From Kutzneria kofuensis (lineage in GTDB: Bacteria > Actinomycetota > Actinomycetes > Mycobacteriales > Pseudonocardiaceae): a DNA stretch of 64,000 nucleotides. The stretch covers positions 113,352 through 177,351 of the forward strand of contig NZ_JACHIR010000005.1 in NCBI RefSeq assembly GCF_014203355.1, written 5' to 3'. Both the position numbers and the translations under genes were made by a program. Shown piece after piece: positions 1 through 8,562 of this stretch. The notes below the pieces were generated by a model. It made no database searches and had not been told where the DNA came from. It was given only the letters and a program-made list of their open reading frames with translations. Position 1 is the first letter of the stretch; each line of letters starts with the position of its first letter.

Positions 1-591
<591 letters not shown>

Positions 592-598
592 TCAGCTC

Positions 599-612
599 TG
601 GGAGCGCTTCCA
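599..612. promoter_or_regulatory. CebR-like operator 1
   Basis: The sequence TGGGAGCGCTTCCA matches the 14-bp CebR palindrome (TGGGAGCGCTCCCA) with one change. CebR is the LacI-family cellobiose-sensing repressor of actinomycete cellulase genes. The box lies 32 bp upstream of the GH9 start, so a bound repressor would block that promoter. No cebR gene is in the window, so the repressor must act in trans. Confidence 0.8.
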
Positions 613-692
613 GAACGAGAAGGTAGGGAGTGGGATCGGGACGTGTAAAGCATCAGCGCCGCCGATAGGCGGTTCGGCGGTGTCGCGCAGGG

Positions 693-762
693 CCATCCGT
701 TGTAATAGCGCGGCGGGGAGCACGACACGAGCCGCGGAACACGCTATTCACACAACGGATGG
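693..762. repeat. Interrupted inverted repeat in GH9/GH3 intergenic region
   Basis: The arm CCATCCGTTGT (693-703) is exactly inverted at 752-762. The next 7 bases AATAGCG (704-710) are also inverted as CGCTATT (742-748), offset by 3 bases. It sits in the 397-bp divergent promoter region, between the two CebR-like boxes. It could be a second regulator's operator pair or an RNA hairpin; the function is unknown. Confidence 0.6.
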
Positions 763-783
763 AGCGCGTTACAGTGGCCAGAC

Positions 784-797
784 TGGAAGCGCTCCCA
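784..797. promoter_or_regulatory. CebR-like operator 2
   Basis: TGGAAGCGCTCCCA is the mirror variant of operator 1 and matches the CebR consensus at 13 of 14 positions. It lies 168 bp upstream of the GH3 start and probably serves the rightward promoter. Two boxes flanking a divergent promoter suggest joint cellobiose control of the GH9 and GH3 genes. Confidence 0.78.
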
Positions 798-964
798 GAG
801 ATCCTGTAGCCGTCCGGGCGGCCCACCCTGCTCCCCCGAGGTCACCCAGCCGAGTTGGTTCTCGCGTCGCGGCGTGCCCGTCACACCGTTTCGCGCGGCC
901 GACGCTCGCGGCGTGATGACGAAGCCCGGCAGCCGAATGTTCCGCGCCACCCGGAGGTGTGCCC

Positions 965-3178
965 GTGACCCGACGTCCGCCCCGCGCCCTGCTCGCGCTG
1001 GCCGCCGCCGCGCTCGCCACCGTGTCGATCACCGTCACCGTCACCGTGGCCGCCGGCCACCCCGCTCCGGTGACGGTGACGCTGCCGACCGGCGGCCTGC
1101 CCTACCAGGATCCGTCACTGCCGGTCGCCGACCGGGTGAACGACCTGATGTCCCGGATGACGCTCGACGACGAGATCGGCCAGATGACCCAGGCTGAGCG
1201 CAGCGCGCTGAACCCGCAGAGCGACCTCGCCACCTACCGGCTCGGCTCGGTGCTGTCCGGCGGCGGTTCCGCGCCCAGCCCGAACACCGCCCAGTCCTGG
1301 GCCGACATGTACGACAGCTTCCAGCGGACCGCGCTGTCCACCCCGCTGGGCATCCCGATGATCTACGGGGTGGACGCCGTGCACGGGCACAACAACGTGT
1401 ACGGCGCGACGATCTTCCCGCACAACATCGGCCTGGGCGCGACCCGCGACGCCGACCTCGTGCAGCGGATCGGCCGGGCCACCGCCGAGGAGGTGTCCGG
1501 CACCGGCATCGACTGGGACTTCGCGCCCTGCCTGTGTGTGGCACGCGACGACCGGTGGGGGCGGACCTACGAGTCGTTCGGCGAGGTGCCGAGCATCCCG
1601 AGCGCCATGACGTCCATCATCACCGGCCTCCAGGGCACCACGCTGGGCGGCCCCGCGTCGGTGTTGGCGACCGCCAAGCACTACGTGGGCGACGGCGGCA
1701 CGACCGGCGGTGTCAACGAGGGGAACACCCAACTGTCCGAAGCGGACCTGCGCGCCATCCACCTGCCGCCGTTCAAGGCAGCCGTGGACCGGGGCGTCGG
1801 CGCGGTGATGATCTCCTACAGCAGTTGGAACGGCGTCAAGATGCACGGCAACCACTACCTCATCACCGACGTGCTCAAGGGAGAGCTGGGCTTCAGCGGA
1901 TTCGTCGTGTCCGACTGGGCCGGCATCGACCAGATCGACGGCCAGTCCGGGTTCTCCGCCGCCGACGTCGACGCCGCCGTCAACGCCGGCATCGACATGG
2001 TCATGGTGCCCACCGACTACAAGGGTTTCATCAACATCCTGCGCGCCGAGGTGAACAACGGGCACATCGCGCGGTCCCGGATCGACGACGCGAACCGACG
2101 CATCCTGACCAAGAAGTTCCAACTCGGCCTGTTCGAGCACCCGTACACCGACCGCTCGTACACCGCCACGGTCGGGTCCGCCGACCACCGCGCGCTGGCC
2201 CGGCAGGCGGTACGGGAGTCGCAGGTGCTGCTGAAGAACGCGGGTGGGGTCCTGCCGCTGGCCAAGTCGGCGAAGGTGTTCGTGGCCGGCAAGTCCGCCA
2301 ACGACATCGGCAACCAGAGCGGCGGCTGGACCATCACCTGGCAGGGCGGCAGCGGAAACACCACGCCCGGCACCACGGTACTCCAGGGCATCCGCAACGC
2401 GGTGGCCGGCTCCGGCTCGGTCACCTACGACCGCAACGGCAGCGGCATCGACGGCAGCTACACCGCCGCGGTCGCGGTCATCGGCGAGACCCCGTACGCG
2501 GAGGGGCAGGGCGACCGGCCCGGCGGGCTTGGCTTGGACCAGGAGGACCTGGCGACGCTCACGCGACTTCGCGCGTCCGGGGTGCCGGTGGTCGTGGTGC
2601 TGGTGTCCGGCCGCCCGCTCGACATCGCCGCGCAACTGCCGAACTGGAACGCGCTGATCGCCGCCTGGCTGCCCGGAACCGAGGGCAACGGAGTGGCGGA
2701 CGTGCTGTTCGGTGACTACGCGCCGACCGGGAAGCTGCCGATGACCTGGCCGCGGAGCACCTCGCAGGAGCCGATCAACGACGGTGACGGCCAGACGCCG
2801 TTGTTCCCGCTGGGCTACGGCCTGACCTACCCCGGCGGCGGCACGACCACACCGCCCACAACCACGACGACCACGCCCCCGCCCAGCAGTGGGTGCACGG
2901 CGGACTACACGATCACCGGCACGTGGCAGGGCGGGTTCCAGGCGGAGGTGAAGGTCACCAACCGGGGCAGCACGCCGATGGGCGCGTGGGCCGTGTCGTG
3001 GACGTGGCCGAGCGGCCAGGCCGTCACCAACGTGTGGAACGGCATGTACAGCCAGTCCGGGACGGCCGTCACCGTCCGCAATGCGAGTTGGAACGGCACG
3101 GTGGCGCCCGGCGCGTCGGTCACCTTCGGGCTCACCGGCACCGGCAGCGCCGAGATCCCGATCGTGACCTGCTCCTGA
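965..3178 (+). CDS. Secreted GH3 beta-glucosidase with C-terminal CBM2
   Basis: This is a secreted beta-glucosidase or glucan exo-hydrolase that would release glucose from cello-oligosaccharides while held on cellulose. A signal peptide covers about residues 1-33 (TRRPPRALLALAAAALATV). The GH3 N-terminal barrel has KHYVGDGGT and VVSDWAG, where D317 is the predicted nucleophile. The GH3 C-terminal domain includes VLLKNAGG and ends near PLGYGL. A Thr/Pro linker then leads to a family 2 cellulose-binding module (about residues 640-737) with conserved Trp and flanking Cys. I prefer GTG 965 because GGAGG at 953-957 is 7 nt upstream; GTG 959 would be only 1 nt away. The gene is divergent from GH9 and shares its CebR-like boxes. 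A perfect hairpin terminator follows. Confidence 0.95.
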   Translation: MTRRPPRALLALAAAALATVSITVTVTVAAGHPAPVTVTLPTGGLPYQDPSLPVADRVNDLMSRMTLDDEIGQMTQAERSALNPQSDLATYRLGSVLSGGGSAPSPNTAQSWADMYDSFQRTALSTPLGIPMIYGVDAVHGHNNVYGATIFPHNIGLGATRDADLVQRIGRATAEEVSGTGIDWDFAPCLCVARDDRWGRTYESFGEVPSIPSAMTSIITGLQGTTLGGPASVLATAKHYVGDGGTTGGVNEGNTQLSEADLRAIHLPPFKAAVDRGVGAVMISYSSWNGVKMHGNHYLITDVLKGELGFSGFVVSDWAGIDQIDGQSGFSAADVDAAVNAGIDMVMVPTDYKGFINILRAEVNNGHIARSRIDDANRRILTKKFQLGLFEHPYTDRSYTATVGSADHRALARQAVRESQVLLKNAGGVLPLAKSAKVFVAGKSANDIGNQSGGWTITWQGGSGNTTPGTTVLQGIRNAVAGSGSVTYDRNGSGIDGSYTAAVAVIGETPYAEGQGDRPGGLGLDQEDLATLTRLRASGVPVVVVLVSGRPLDIAAQLPNWNALIAAWLPGTEGNGVADVLFGDYAPTGKLPMTWPRSTSQEPINDGDGQTPLFPLGYGLTYPGGGTTTPPTTTTTTPPPSSGCTADYTITGTWQGGFQAEVKVTNRGSTPMGAWAVSWTWPSGQAVTNVWNGMYSQSGTAVTVRNASWNGTVAPGASVTFGLTGTGSAEIPIVTCS

Positions 3179-3183
3179 CCCGA

Positions 3184-3217
3184 GGCCGTGGCGCGCCGGT
3201 CCCCGCGCGCCACGGCC
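3184..3217. terminator. Hairpin terminator after GH3
   Basis: Two perfect 13-base arms, GGCCGTGGCGCGC (3184-3196) and its reverse complement (3205-3217), enclose an 8-nt loop. The hairpin starts 5 bases after the GH3 stop. There is no T-tract, as is common in actinomycetes. Confidence 0.8.
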
Positions 3218-3261
3218 CGGCCGCAGCGGGCGTCTCACGGCTCGACCTCCTGGGTTCGAGG

Positions 3262-3786
3262 TTAGGCGCGCAGCGAGTAGACGATCTCCACCGAGCCACC
3301 GGGCAGGCCCCGGGAGCTCTCGTAGGTCAACGTCGTGGCGGGATCCAGCGACTCCGTCAGCCGCATCCCCGCGCCGACCATGAACGGCAGCACCACCAGT
3401 TCCAGCCTGTCCACCGCGCCGAGCGCGCGGAAGGTCTCGATGGTGCTCGGGCCGCCGACGAGGTGGACGTCGCGGCCGGAGTTGTCGGCGCGCAGCCGCT
3501 CCAGCAGCCGGACGGGGTCGCTGTCGAAGACCACGTCGTCCGGCGCTCCGGGCGTTCGGTGGGAGCCGAGCACGAACACCTTCAGGTCCGGCCAGGGCCA
3601 GCGGTCGGCGGTCAGCGCGGGTTCGAAGGTGGTGCGGCCCATCACCACGGCTTCGCAGCCGGCGATGAACTCCCGGATTCCGTGGCTGCCGGGACCGTGC
3701 GCGGGGTCGATCACCTGGGGCGGCCAACCGTCCGGCGTGGTCACGTAGCCGTCGGCGGTCACGCACTGGCGGGCGAGGATTCGCAT
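3262..3786 (-). CDS. DHFR/RibD-C family reductase
   Basis: A 174-residue protein of the dihydrofolate reductase-like RibD C-terminal family, common in actinomycetes as stand-alone NADPH-dependent reductases of unknown substrate. It shows the family layout: RQCVTADGYV near the N-terminus, the central VVMGRTTFEPAL, then HLVGGPSTIETFRALGAVDRLEL in the cofactor-binding half, and a final strand VEIVYSLRA. The ATG at 3786 lies next to a long palindrome and faces the divergent TetR gene, so it is the likely target of that repressor. I cannot tell the substrate. True folate-pathway DHFR is unlikely because the sequence follows the RibD-C pattern. Confidence 0.85.
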   Translation of the reverse strand: MRILARQCVTADGYVTTPDGWPPQVIDPAHGPGSHGIREFIAGCEAVVMGRTTFEPALTADRWPWPDLKVFVLGSHRTPGAPDDVVFDSDPVRLLERLRADNSGRDVHLVGGPSTIETFRALGAVDRLELVVLPFMVGAGMRLTESLDPATTLTYESSRGLPGGSVEIVYSLRA

Positions 3787-3792
3787 CAGACA

Positions 3793-3828
3793 CTCCTAGC
3801 GAGACGGTTCGTATCGTCTCGCTAGGAG
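3793..3828. promoter_or_regulatory. Large palindromic operator, DHFR-like/TetR divergent promoter
   Basis: Two perfect 14-base arms, CTCCTAGCGAGACG (3793-3806) and CGTCTCGCTAGGAG (3815-3828), surround an 8-base centre. The operator begins 6 bp upstream of the reductase ATG. The half-site CGAGACG recurs in the second palindrome beside the TetR gene, as expected for an autoregulating TetR with a divergent target. Confidence 0.75.
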
Positions 3829-3856
3829 ACTGCTCCCCCCGCATGCCCAGTGTCAA

Positions 3857-3877
3857 GACGAGACGTCTCTTCTCGTC
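3857..3877. promoter_or_regulatory. Second TetR-type palindrome
   Basis: GACGAGA (3857-3863) and TCTCGTC (3871-3877) form a perfect inverted repeat around a 7-base spacer. It lies 18 bp before the TetR start and contains the CGAGACG half-site of the larger operator. Autoregulation is the likely role. Confidence 0.65.
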
Positions 3878-3895
3878 AGAGGGTAGGATCGCGGC

Positions 3896-4480
3896 ATGAA
3901 GCCGCCGAACGCCGCGCGTCGCAGCCAGCGGTCGCACCGGGCGATCCTCGAGGCCGCCTACGAACTGGCCCTGGATCGCGGCCCGGCGAAGGTGACCATC
4001 GACGCCATCGCGGCCCGGGCCGGCGTCGGCAAACAGACCATCTACCGGTGGTGGCCGTCCAAGGGTGCGCTGCTGCTCGACGTGCTCATCGACGCGGTGG
4101 GCGCGGTCAGCGAGATGCCGGACACCGGGGACGTGGTGGCCGACCTCACGACGCAGATGACCGCGGTCACCGACCTGTTCCGATCGGATTTCGCCCGCTT
4201 CTACACCGGCCTGATCGCCGAGGCGCAAGCGGACGACGCGGTGGCCCGCGGTCTGGCCGAACAGCTCGCCGACCGCGCGGAGGGGCCGCGGCGGCAACGC
4301 TTGGAGAAGGCCCAGCGGGACGGGCAGATTCGCGCCGACGTCGACATCGCCGCCGCCGTGGAGGCCCTCTACGCGCCGCTGTACTACCGGATGCTGCTCC
4401 GCACCGCCCCGCTGAGCGTCGACCACGTGCACGCAGTCATCGACGCGACCATCAAGGGGTTGCGGCCCAACCCGGTGTAG
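3896..4480 (+). CDS. TetR family transcriptional regulator
   Basis: A 194-residue TetR repressor. The N-terminal helix-turn-helix covers about residues 13-60: ILEAAYELALDRG, then TIDAIAARAGVGKQTIYRWW, the textbook recognition-helix pattern. A TetR_C-like ligand-binding domain follows (TQMTAVTDLFRSDF, then AVEALYAPLYYRMLL). It is divergent from the DHFR-like gene, with two palindromes sharing the CGAGACG half-site between them, so it probably represses both genes until a small ligand binds. The ligand is unknown. Confidence 0.92.
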   Translation: MKPPNAARRSQRSHRAILEAAYELALDRGPAKVTIDAIAARAGVGKQTIYRWWPSKGALLLDVLIDAVGAVSEMPDTGDVVADLTTQMTAVTDLFRSDFARFYTGLIAEAQADDAVARGLAEQLADRAEGPRRQRLEKAQRDGQIRADVDIAAAVEALYAPLYYRMLLRTAPLSVDHVHAVIDATIKGLRPNPV

Positions 4481-4528
4481 CGCCTCCCGCTCCGCGCGCC
4501 AGCACCGTGGCAGATCCGGGGCGAGGCG

Positions 4529-5242
4529 TCAGCCGCGTCCCAGGCCCGCGTCCCGGGCCAACACGATGGCCTGCGCGCGATCGGTGACGCCCAGCTTGCC
4601 CAGCACCGCGGACACCCGGTTGCTGATCGTCTTCGGCGCCAGCGCGAGGTCACGCGCGATCGCCAGATTCGACTTGCCGGCCGCGATCCGTTCCAGCACC
4701 TGCTGTTCCCGCGCGGTCAACTGCGGGAACGGATACGGCACGTGCCCGCCCAGCGGGCCGAACAGCGCCGGCAGCCGACCCGCGACGGACCGCCCGACGA
4801 TCACCTCGCCGTTGGCCACCACCTGCACGCCGCGCAGCACCTGGTCGGCATCGGCGTCCGCGGCGACCAGGTAACCCCGCGCGCCGGCGTGCAGCGCCGA
4901 CCGCACCGACGCGTCGTCGTCCACCGACGTGACCACCAGAACCCTTGTGCCCGGGGCGATCCGGGACACGTGACCGATCATGTCGGCCACGTCGAGATGG
5001 CCGAACTGGTGCGGGTCCACCACCAGCACGTCGGGCCGGTGCCACGCCGTCTCGGCGAACGTCTCGGCGGCGGTGGTGGCCTCGCCGACGATGACGAAGC
5101 CACCGGCCCGCTCCAACGTGGACCGGACACGGCGGCGGGCCACGGGATGGGCATCGGCCAGCAGGACGGTCACCATGGACGATCCGAATGTTTCGCCGAC
5201 GTCATTCAGTTCCTCGCCGACCGCAGAGCCGGAACTGCTCAC
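4529..5242 (-). CDS. NarL/LuxR-type response regulator, atypical receiver
   Basis: A two-domain regulator with an N-terminal CheY-like receiver (starting MVTVLLADAHPVARR) and a C-terminal LuxR helix-turn-helix (QLTAREQQVLERIAAGKSNLAIARDLALAPKTISNRVSAVLGKLGV, broken here by description: scaffold helix then recognition helix at about residues 185-225). The putative phospho-Asp is in VLVVDPH. The acidic pair is reduced to a single Asp (ADAHP), and the conserved Lys before the fifth helix is absent (GYLVAAD). Signalling is therefore probably non-standard. GTG 5242 has AGGGAG 8 nt upstream. ATG 5176 starts exactly at the receiver but lacks a ribosome binding site, so the shorter form remains possible. 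No sensor kinase is adjacent. Confidence 0.82.
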   Translation of the reverse strand: MSSSGSAVGEELNDVGETFGSSMVTVLLADAHPVARRRVRSTLERAGGFVIVGEATTAAETFAETAWHRPDVLVVDPHQFGHLDVADMIGHVSRIAPGTRVLVVTSVDDDASVRSALHAGARGYLVAADADADQVLRGVQVVANGEVIVGRSVAGRLPALFGPLGGHVPYPFPQLTAREQQVLERIAAGKSNLAIARDLALAPKTISNRVSAVLGKLGVTDRAQAIVLARDAGLGRG

Positions 5243-5251
5243 CAGCACCAC

Positions 5252-5629
5252 TCCCTACTGCCAGGTTGCGCACCTACGCCCAACACCTGACGGCTCTCCT
5301 CGGCGGCGCGTCGACGTCAGCGTCAGCTTGTCGCCACCGATGCGGCGAAACTGGGGGTACACCGGAAGAAGAGCCTTGCTCGATCAGATCCTCACCAGCG
5401 AACCGAGTACTGCGATGTTTCATGCGACCCCTCCGACCCGGAGCAATCAGTGGGTGCCGCACCACCGTCGTGACGTCGGCGCAACGGCCCGACCGATCCC
5501 CTCCGCCAGTCGGGCCGTGCAGGGACCACGATGCGCCGACACCCCTGACCACACCTTGGCGAGAACCTTGATTCGGCACGTCAGGACCGCTGCGCCCACG
5601 ACCGGGAGCCCTGGGACACACGGGAGTTC
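5252..5629. other. Intergenic region, no gene recognised
   Basis: About 380 bp between the response regulator and the SARP gene. It must hold both divergent promoters. No convincing -10/-35 pair, palindrome or short gene was found. The open frames here lack a ribosome binding site and family-like sequence. Confidence 0.5.
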
Positions 5630-8437
5630 ATGACACCTGAAGAGCCGCATATGGCGGTGGAGTTCCGATTGCTCGGCCCGGTGACGGCCGTCAGCGGCGG
5701 TCGCTCCGTCGACCTCGGGCCCGCCCAGCAGCGGTGCGTGCTGGCCACGCTGCTGGTGCAGGCCAATCACCTTCTGCCGGTCGAGCAGTTGGTGAACCGG
5801 GTGTGGGGACACGACCCGCCCCAACGCCACCGTGCGGTGCTCTACACCTACCTGTCCCGTCTACGGAAAACCCTCGCCACCACCGGAGTGACGATCGCCC
5901 GCCGCTCGGGTGGCTACGTCCTGAGCGTCGACGAGACAGCGGTGGACCTGCACCGCTTCCGCCACTTGGTCGCCAAAGCCCGCGCGAGCCAGGACGACCG
6001 GCAGGCCCTGGCCTTGTTCGAGCAGGCCCTCGGCCTGTGGCGGGCCGAGGCGTTCACCGACCTGGACACCCCCTGGCTGGTCAACCTCCGGACAACCCTG
6101 GACGCCGAGCGGAGGGCCGTCGAACTCGACCGCATCGACACGGCACTGCGCTGTGGCCGGCACGCGGAACTGCTGCCGATCTTGTCCACCCTCGCCGCGC
6201 AACACCCACTGGATGAACGCGTTGCCGGTCAACTGATGCTCGCCCTGTACCGCAGTGGCCGTCAGGCCGACGCCCTGCAGCACTACCACCACAGCCGCCA
6301 GCGATTGGCCGAGGAACTGGGCACGGATCCCGGCGCGCCGCTGCAGAGCCTGCACCAGCAAATCCTGACCGCAGATCCCGACCTGGCCAGCCCCACACAC
6401 GGCACGGCCCGCTCACACCGGCCGCCGGTGCCGCACCAGCTGCCGGCACCACCACGATGGTTCACCGGCCGGACCGACGAACTCACCGCGCTCAGCCAGG
6501 CCCTGGACGCAGAGTCGGCGGCGACGGTGGTGATCTCAGCGATCGGTGGGGTCGGTGGGATCGGCAAGACCTGGCTGGCGCTGCACTGGGCCTATCAGCA
6601 TCTCGACCGGTTCCCCGACGGGCAGCTGTACGTTAACCTGCGCGGCTTCGACCCCACCGGGCAGCCGATGCCGGCGGAGGCCGCGGTGCGTGGTTTCCTG
6701 GACGCTCTCGGCATTGCCCCCGACGCGCACCCGGTCGACCCGGATGCTCAGGCCGCGTTGTACCGCAGCCTGGTCGCCGGCAAACAGATGCTGATCCTCC
6801 TGGACAACGCCCGCGACGCCGCCCAGGTCGCGCCGCTGCTGCCCGGCAGCCCCACCTGCACGGTGGTGGTCACCAGCCGCGACCGGCTGACCGGACTGAT
6901 CTCCACCCACGGCGCTCATCCGCTGGCCCTGGACGTTCTCGACGAGCCGGCGGCCCGCGACTTGCTCGCTCGCCGTCTGGGCGGTGACCGGTTGGCCGCC
7001 GAGCCGGAGGCGGTCGCGGAGTTGTTGGCTTTCTGCGCCGGGTTGCCGTTGGCGCTGACCATCGTCGCCGGCCGTGCCCAAACCCACCCGGACTTTCCGC
7101 TGGCGACACTGGCCGCCGAGTTGCGTGATGCCGCCACCCGCCTGATCGTGTTGGACGAGGACGCTCCGGCCGCCAGTCTGCCCGCGGTGCTCTCCTGGTC
7201 CTACCACGCCCTCGCCACGGAGCAGGCGCGGGTGTTCGGGCTGCTGGGCATCGCACCCGGCTGGGACATCAGCCTGCCCGCCGTCGCCGGCCTCACCGCT
7301 CTCCCCGCCGGCCGGGCCAGGGCGGTGCTGCGGGACTTGGAGCGGGTTTCCCTGATCCAGCAACAGGTTCCGGGCCGCTACCGAATGCACGACCTGATCG
7401 GCCTGTACGCCGCCGACCAAGCCCACCGCGACCACCCCGAGAACGTGCGGGAGGCGGCGCTGCGACGGCTGCTCGACTTCTACACCCACACCGCGTATGC
7501 CGCCGCCCGCCGCCTGGACCCCCACCGACCGGACATCCGGCTCGACCCGCCCGCCCCCGGCACCCATCCTCACCCACTGCCCGACGATCCGGCGGCGATG
7601 GCCTGGCTGGCCAGCGAGCACACCAACCTGCTGGCCGCCCAGCGCACCGCCACCACCCGCGCCCGGCACCACGCCGTGTGGCAGCTGGCCTGGTCCCTGA
7701 CCACCTTCCACGTTCGGCGGGGGCACCTCCACGACCAGCTCGCCGTGTGGCGGTTCGCGCTGGACGCCGCCGAACACCTGCCCGACCCCACCACCCGCAC
7801 TCTCGCCCGCCGGCGCCTCGGCGTTGCCTACGCCAAGCTGGGCCGCCACGAGGAGGCGATCGAGCACCTGCACCGGGCCCTAGCCCTGGCCGAACACCAC
7901 CACAGCCCCGCCGAACAGGCTCACACCCACCGAATGCTCGCAATCGCGTGGGAGCGGCGCGGGGACGACCGACGGGCCCTGGACCACGCCACCCGGGCGC
8001 TGGACCTCCACCGCACCTTCGACCAGCCGGTAGGGGAAGCGCATGCGCTCAACCTGGTGGGCTGGTACGCCGGCCGCTTGGGCGAGTACGCCACCGCCCG
8101 CGCCCACTGTCTGGCCGCCCTCACCCTGCACCACCACAACGACCCTGACGGCGAGGCGCGCACCCTCGACACCCTGGGCTACATCGACCACCACACCGGC
8201 CACCACCACCAGGCCGTCCACCACTACCAGCACGCCCTCGACCTGTTCCGCAGCCTGGGCCACGCCTACGACGCCGCCGGCACACTCGACGGCCTCGGGC
8301 ACCCCCATGCAGCCCTCGGCCAGCACGAGCAGGCCCGCACCGTGTGGCGGGAAGCCCTGGAGCTGTACCGGCAGCAGGGACGCGACGAGGACGCCGACCG
8401 CGTGCGGCGGCAACTCGACGCACTCGACCACGAGTAG
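5630..8437 (+). CDS. AfsR-type SARP regulator: wHTH-BTAD-NB-ARC-TPR
   Basis: A 935-residue large SARP regulator of secondary metabolism. An OmpR-like winged helix (about residues 8-100, FRLLGPVTAV, then LATLLVQANHLLPVEQLVNRVWG) is followed by a bacterial activator domain ending at EELGTDPGAPLQ. The NB-ARC ATPase has its P-loop GGVGGIGKTWLAL near residue 306 and MHDLIGLYA near the end of its winged helix. From about residue 640 there is a TPR-rich, His-rich tail. ATG 5630 has GGGAG 4 nt upstream; ATG 5651 is an alternative. It is upstream of two STAND ATPase regulators. Its targets may include the PKS/NRPS cluster 20 kb away, but that is inference. Confidence 0.92.
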   Translation: MTPEEPHMAVEFRLLGPVTAVSGGRSVDLGPAQQRCVLATLLVQANHLLPVEQLVNRVWGHDPPQRHRAVLYTYLSRLRKTLATTGVTIARRSGGYVLSVDETAVDLHRFRHLVAKARASQDDRQALALFEQALGLWRAEAFTDLDTPWLVNLRTTLDAERRAVELDRIDTALRCGRHAELLPILSTLAAQHPLDERVAGQLMLALYRSGRQADALQHYHHSRQRLAEELGTDPGAPLQSLHQQILTADPDLASPTHGTARSHRPPVPHQLPAPPRWFTGRTDELTALSQALDAESAATVVISAIGGVGGIGKTWLALHWAYQHLDRFPDGQLYVNLRGFDPTGQPMPAEAAVRGFLDALGIAPDAHPVDPDAQAALYRSLVAGKQMLILLDNARDAAQVAPLLPGSPTCTVVVTSRDRLTGLISTHGAHPLALDVLDEPAARDLLARRLGGDRLAAEPEAVAELLAFCAGLPLALTIVAGRAQTHPDFPLATLAAELRDAATRLIVLDEDAPAASLPAVLSWSYHALATEQARVFGLLGIAPGWDISLPAVAGLTALPAGRARAVLRDLERVSLIQQQVPGRYRMHDLIGLYAADQAHRDHPENVREAALRRLLDFYTHTAYAAARRLDPHRPDIRLDPPAPGTHPHPLPDDPAAMAWLASEHTNLLAAQRTATTRARHHAVWQLAWSLTTFHVRRGHLHDQLAVWRFALDAAEHLPDPTTRTLARRRLGVAYAKLGRHEEAIEHLHRALALAEHHHSPAEQAHTHRMLAIAWERRGDDRRALDHATRALDLHRTFDQPVGEAHALNLVGWYAGRLGEYATARAHCLAALTLHHHNDPDGEARTLDTLGYIDHHTGHHHQAVHHYQHALDLFRSLGHAYDAAGTLDGLGHPHAALGQHEQARTVWREALELYRQQGRDEDADRVRRQLDALDHE

Positions 8438-8562
8438 CAACCCGGACCGGCGCCGCAGAACCAACGAATGGCTTGGGGGTGGCGCATTGGGGACGGCGAC
8501 ACGCGTCGGAGGCGCGGTCACGCCACGACACCACAGCGCCGTCCGTCCGTACCATCGACAGG

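Noticed and set aside
1115..4432. Very long minus-strand open frame (1105 codons) opposite GH3, the DHFR-like gene and the TetR gene
   Set aside because: It covers three well-supported genes, is rich in His, Arg and Gly from high-GC antisense bias, and has no domain resemblance.
5188..5633. Open frames in the gap before the SARP gene
   Set aside because: No ribosome binding site, no family-like sequence and poor codon bias; better viewed as promoter DNA.
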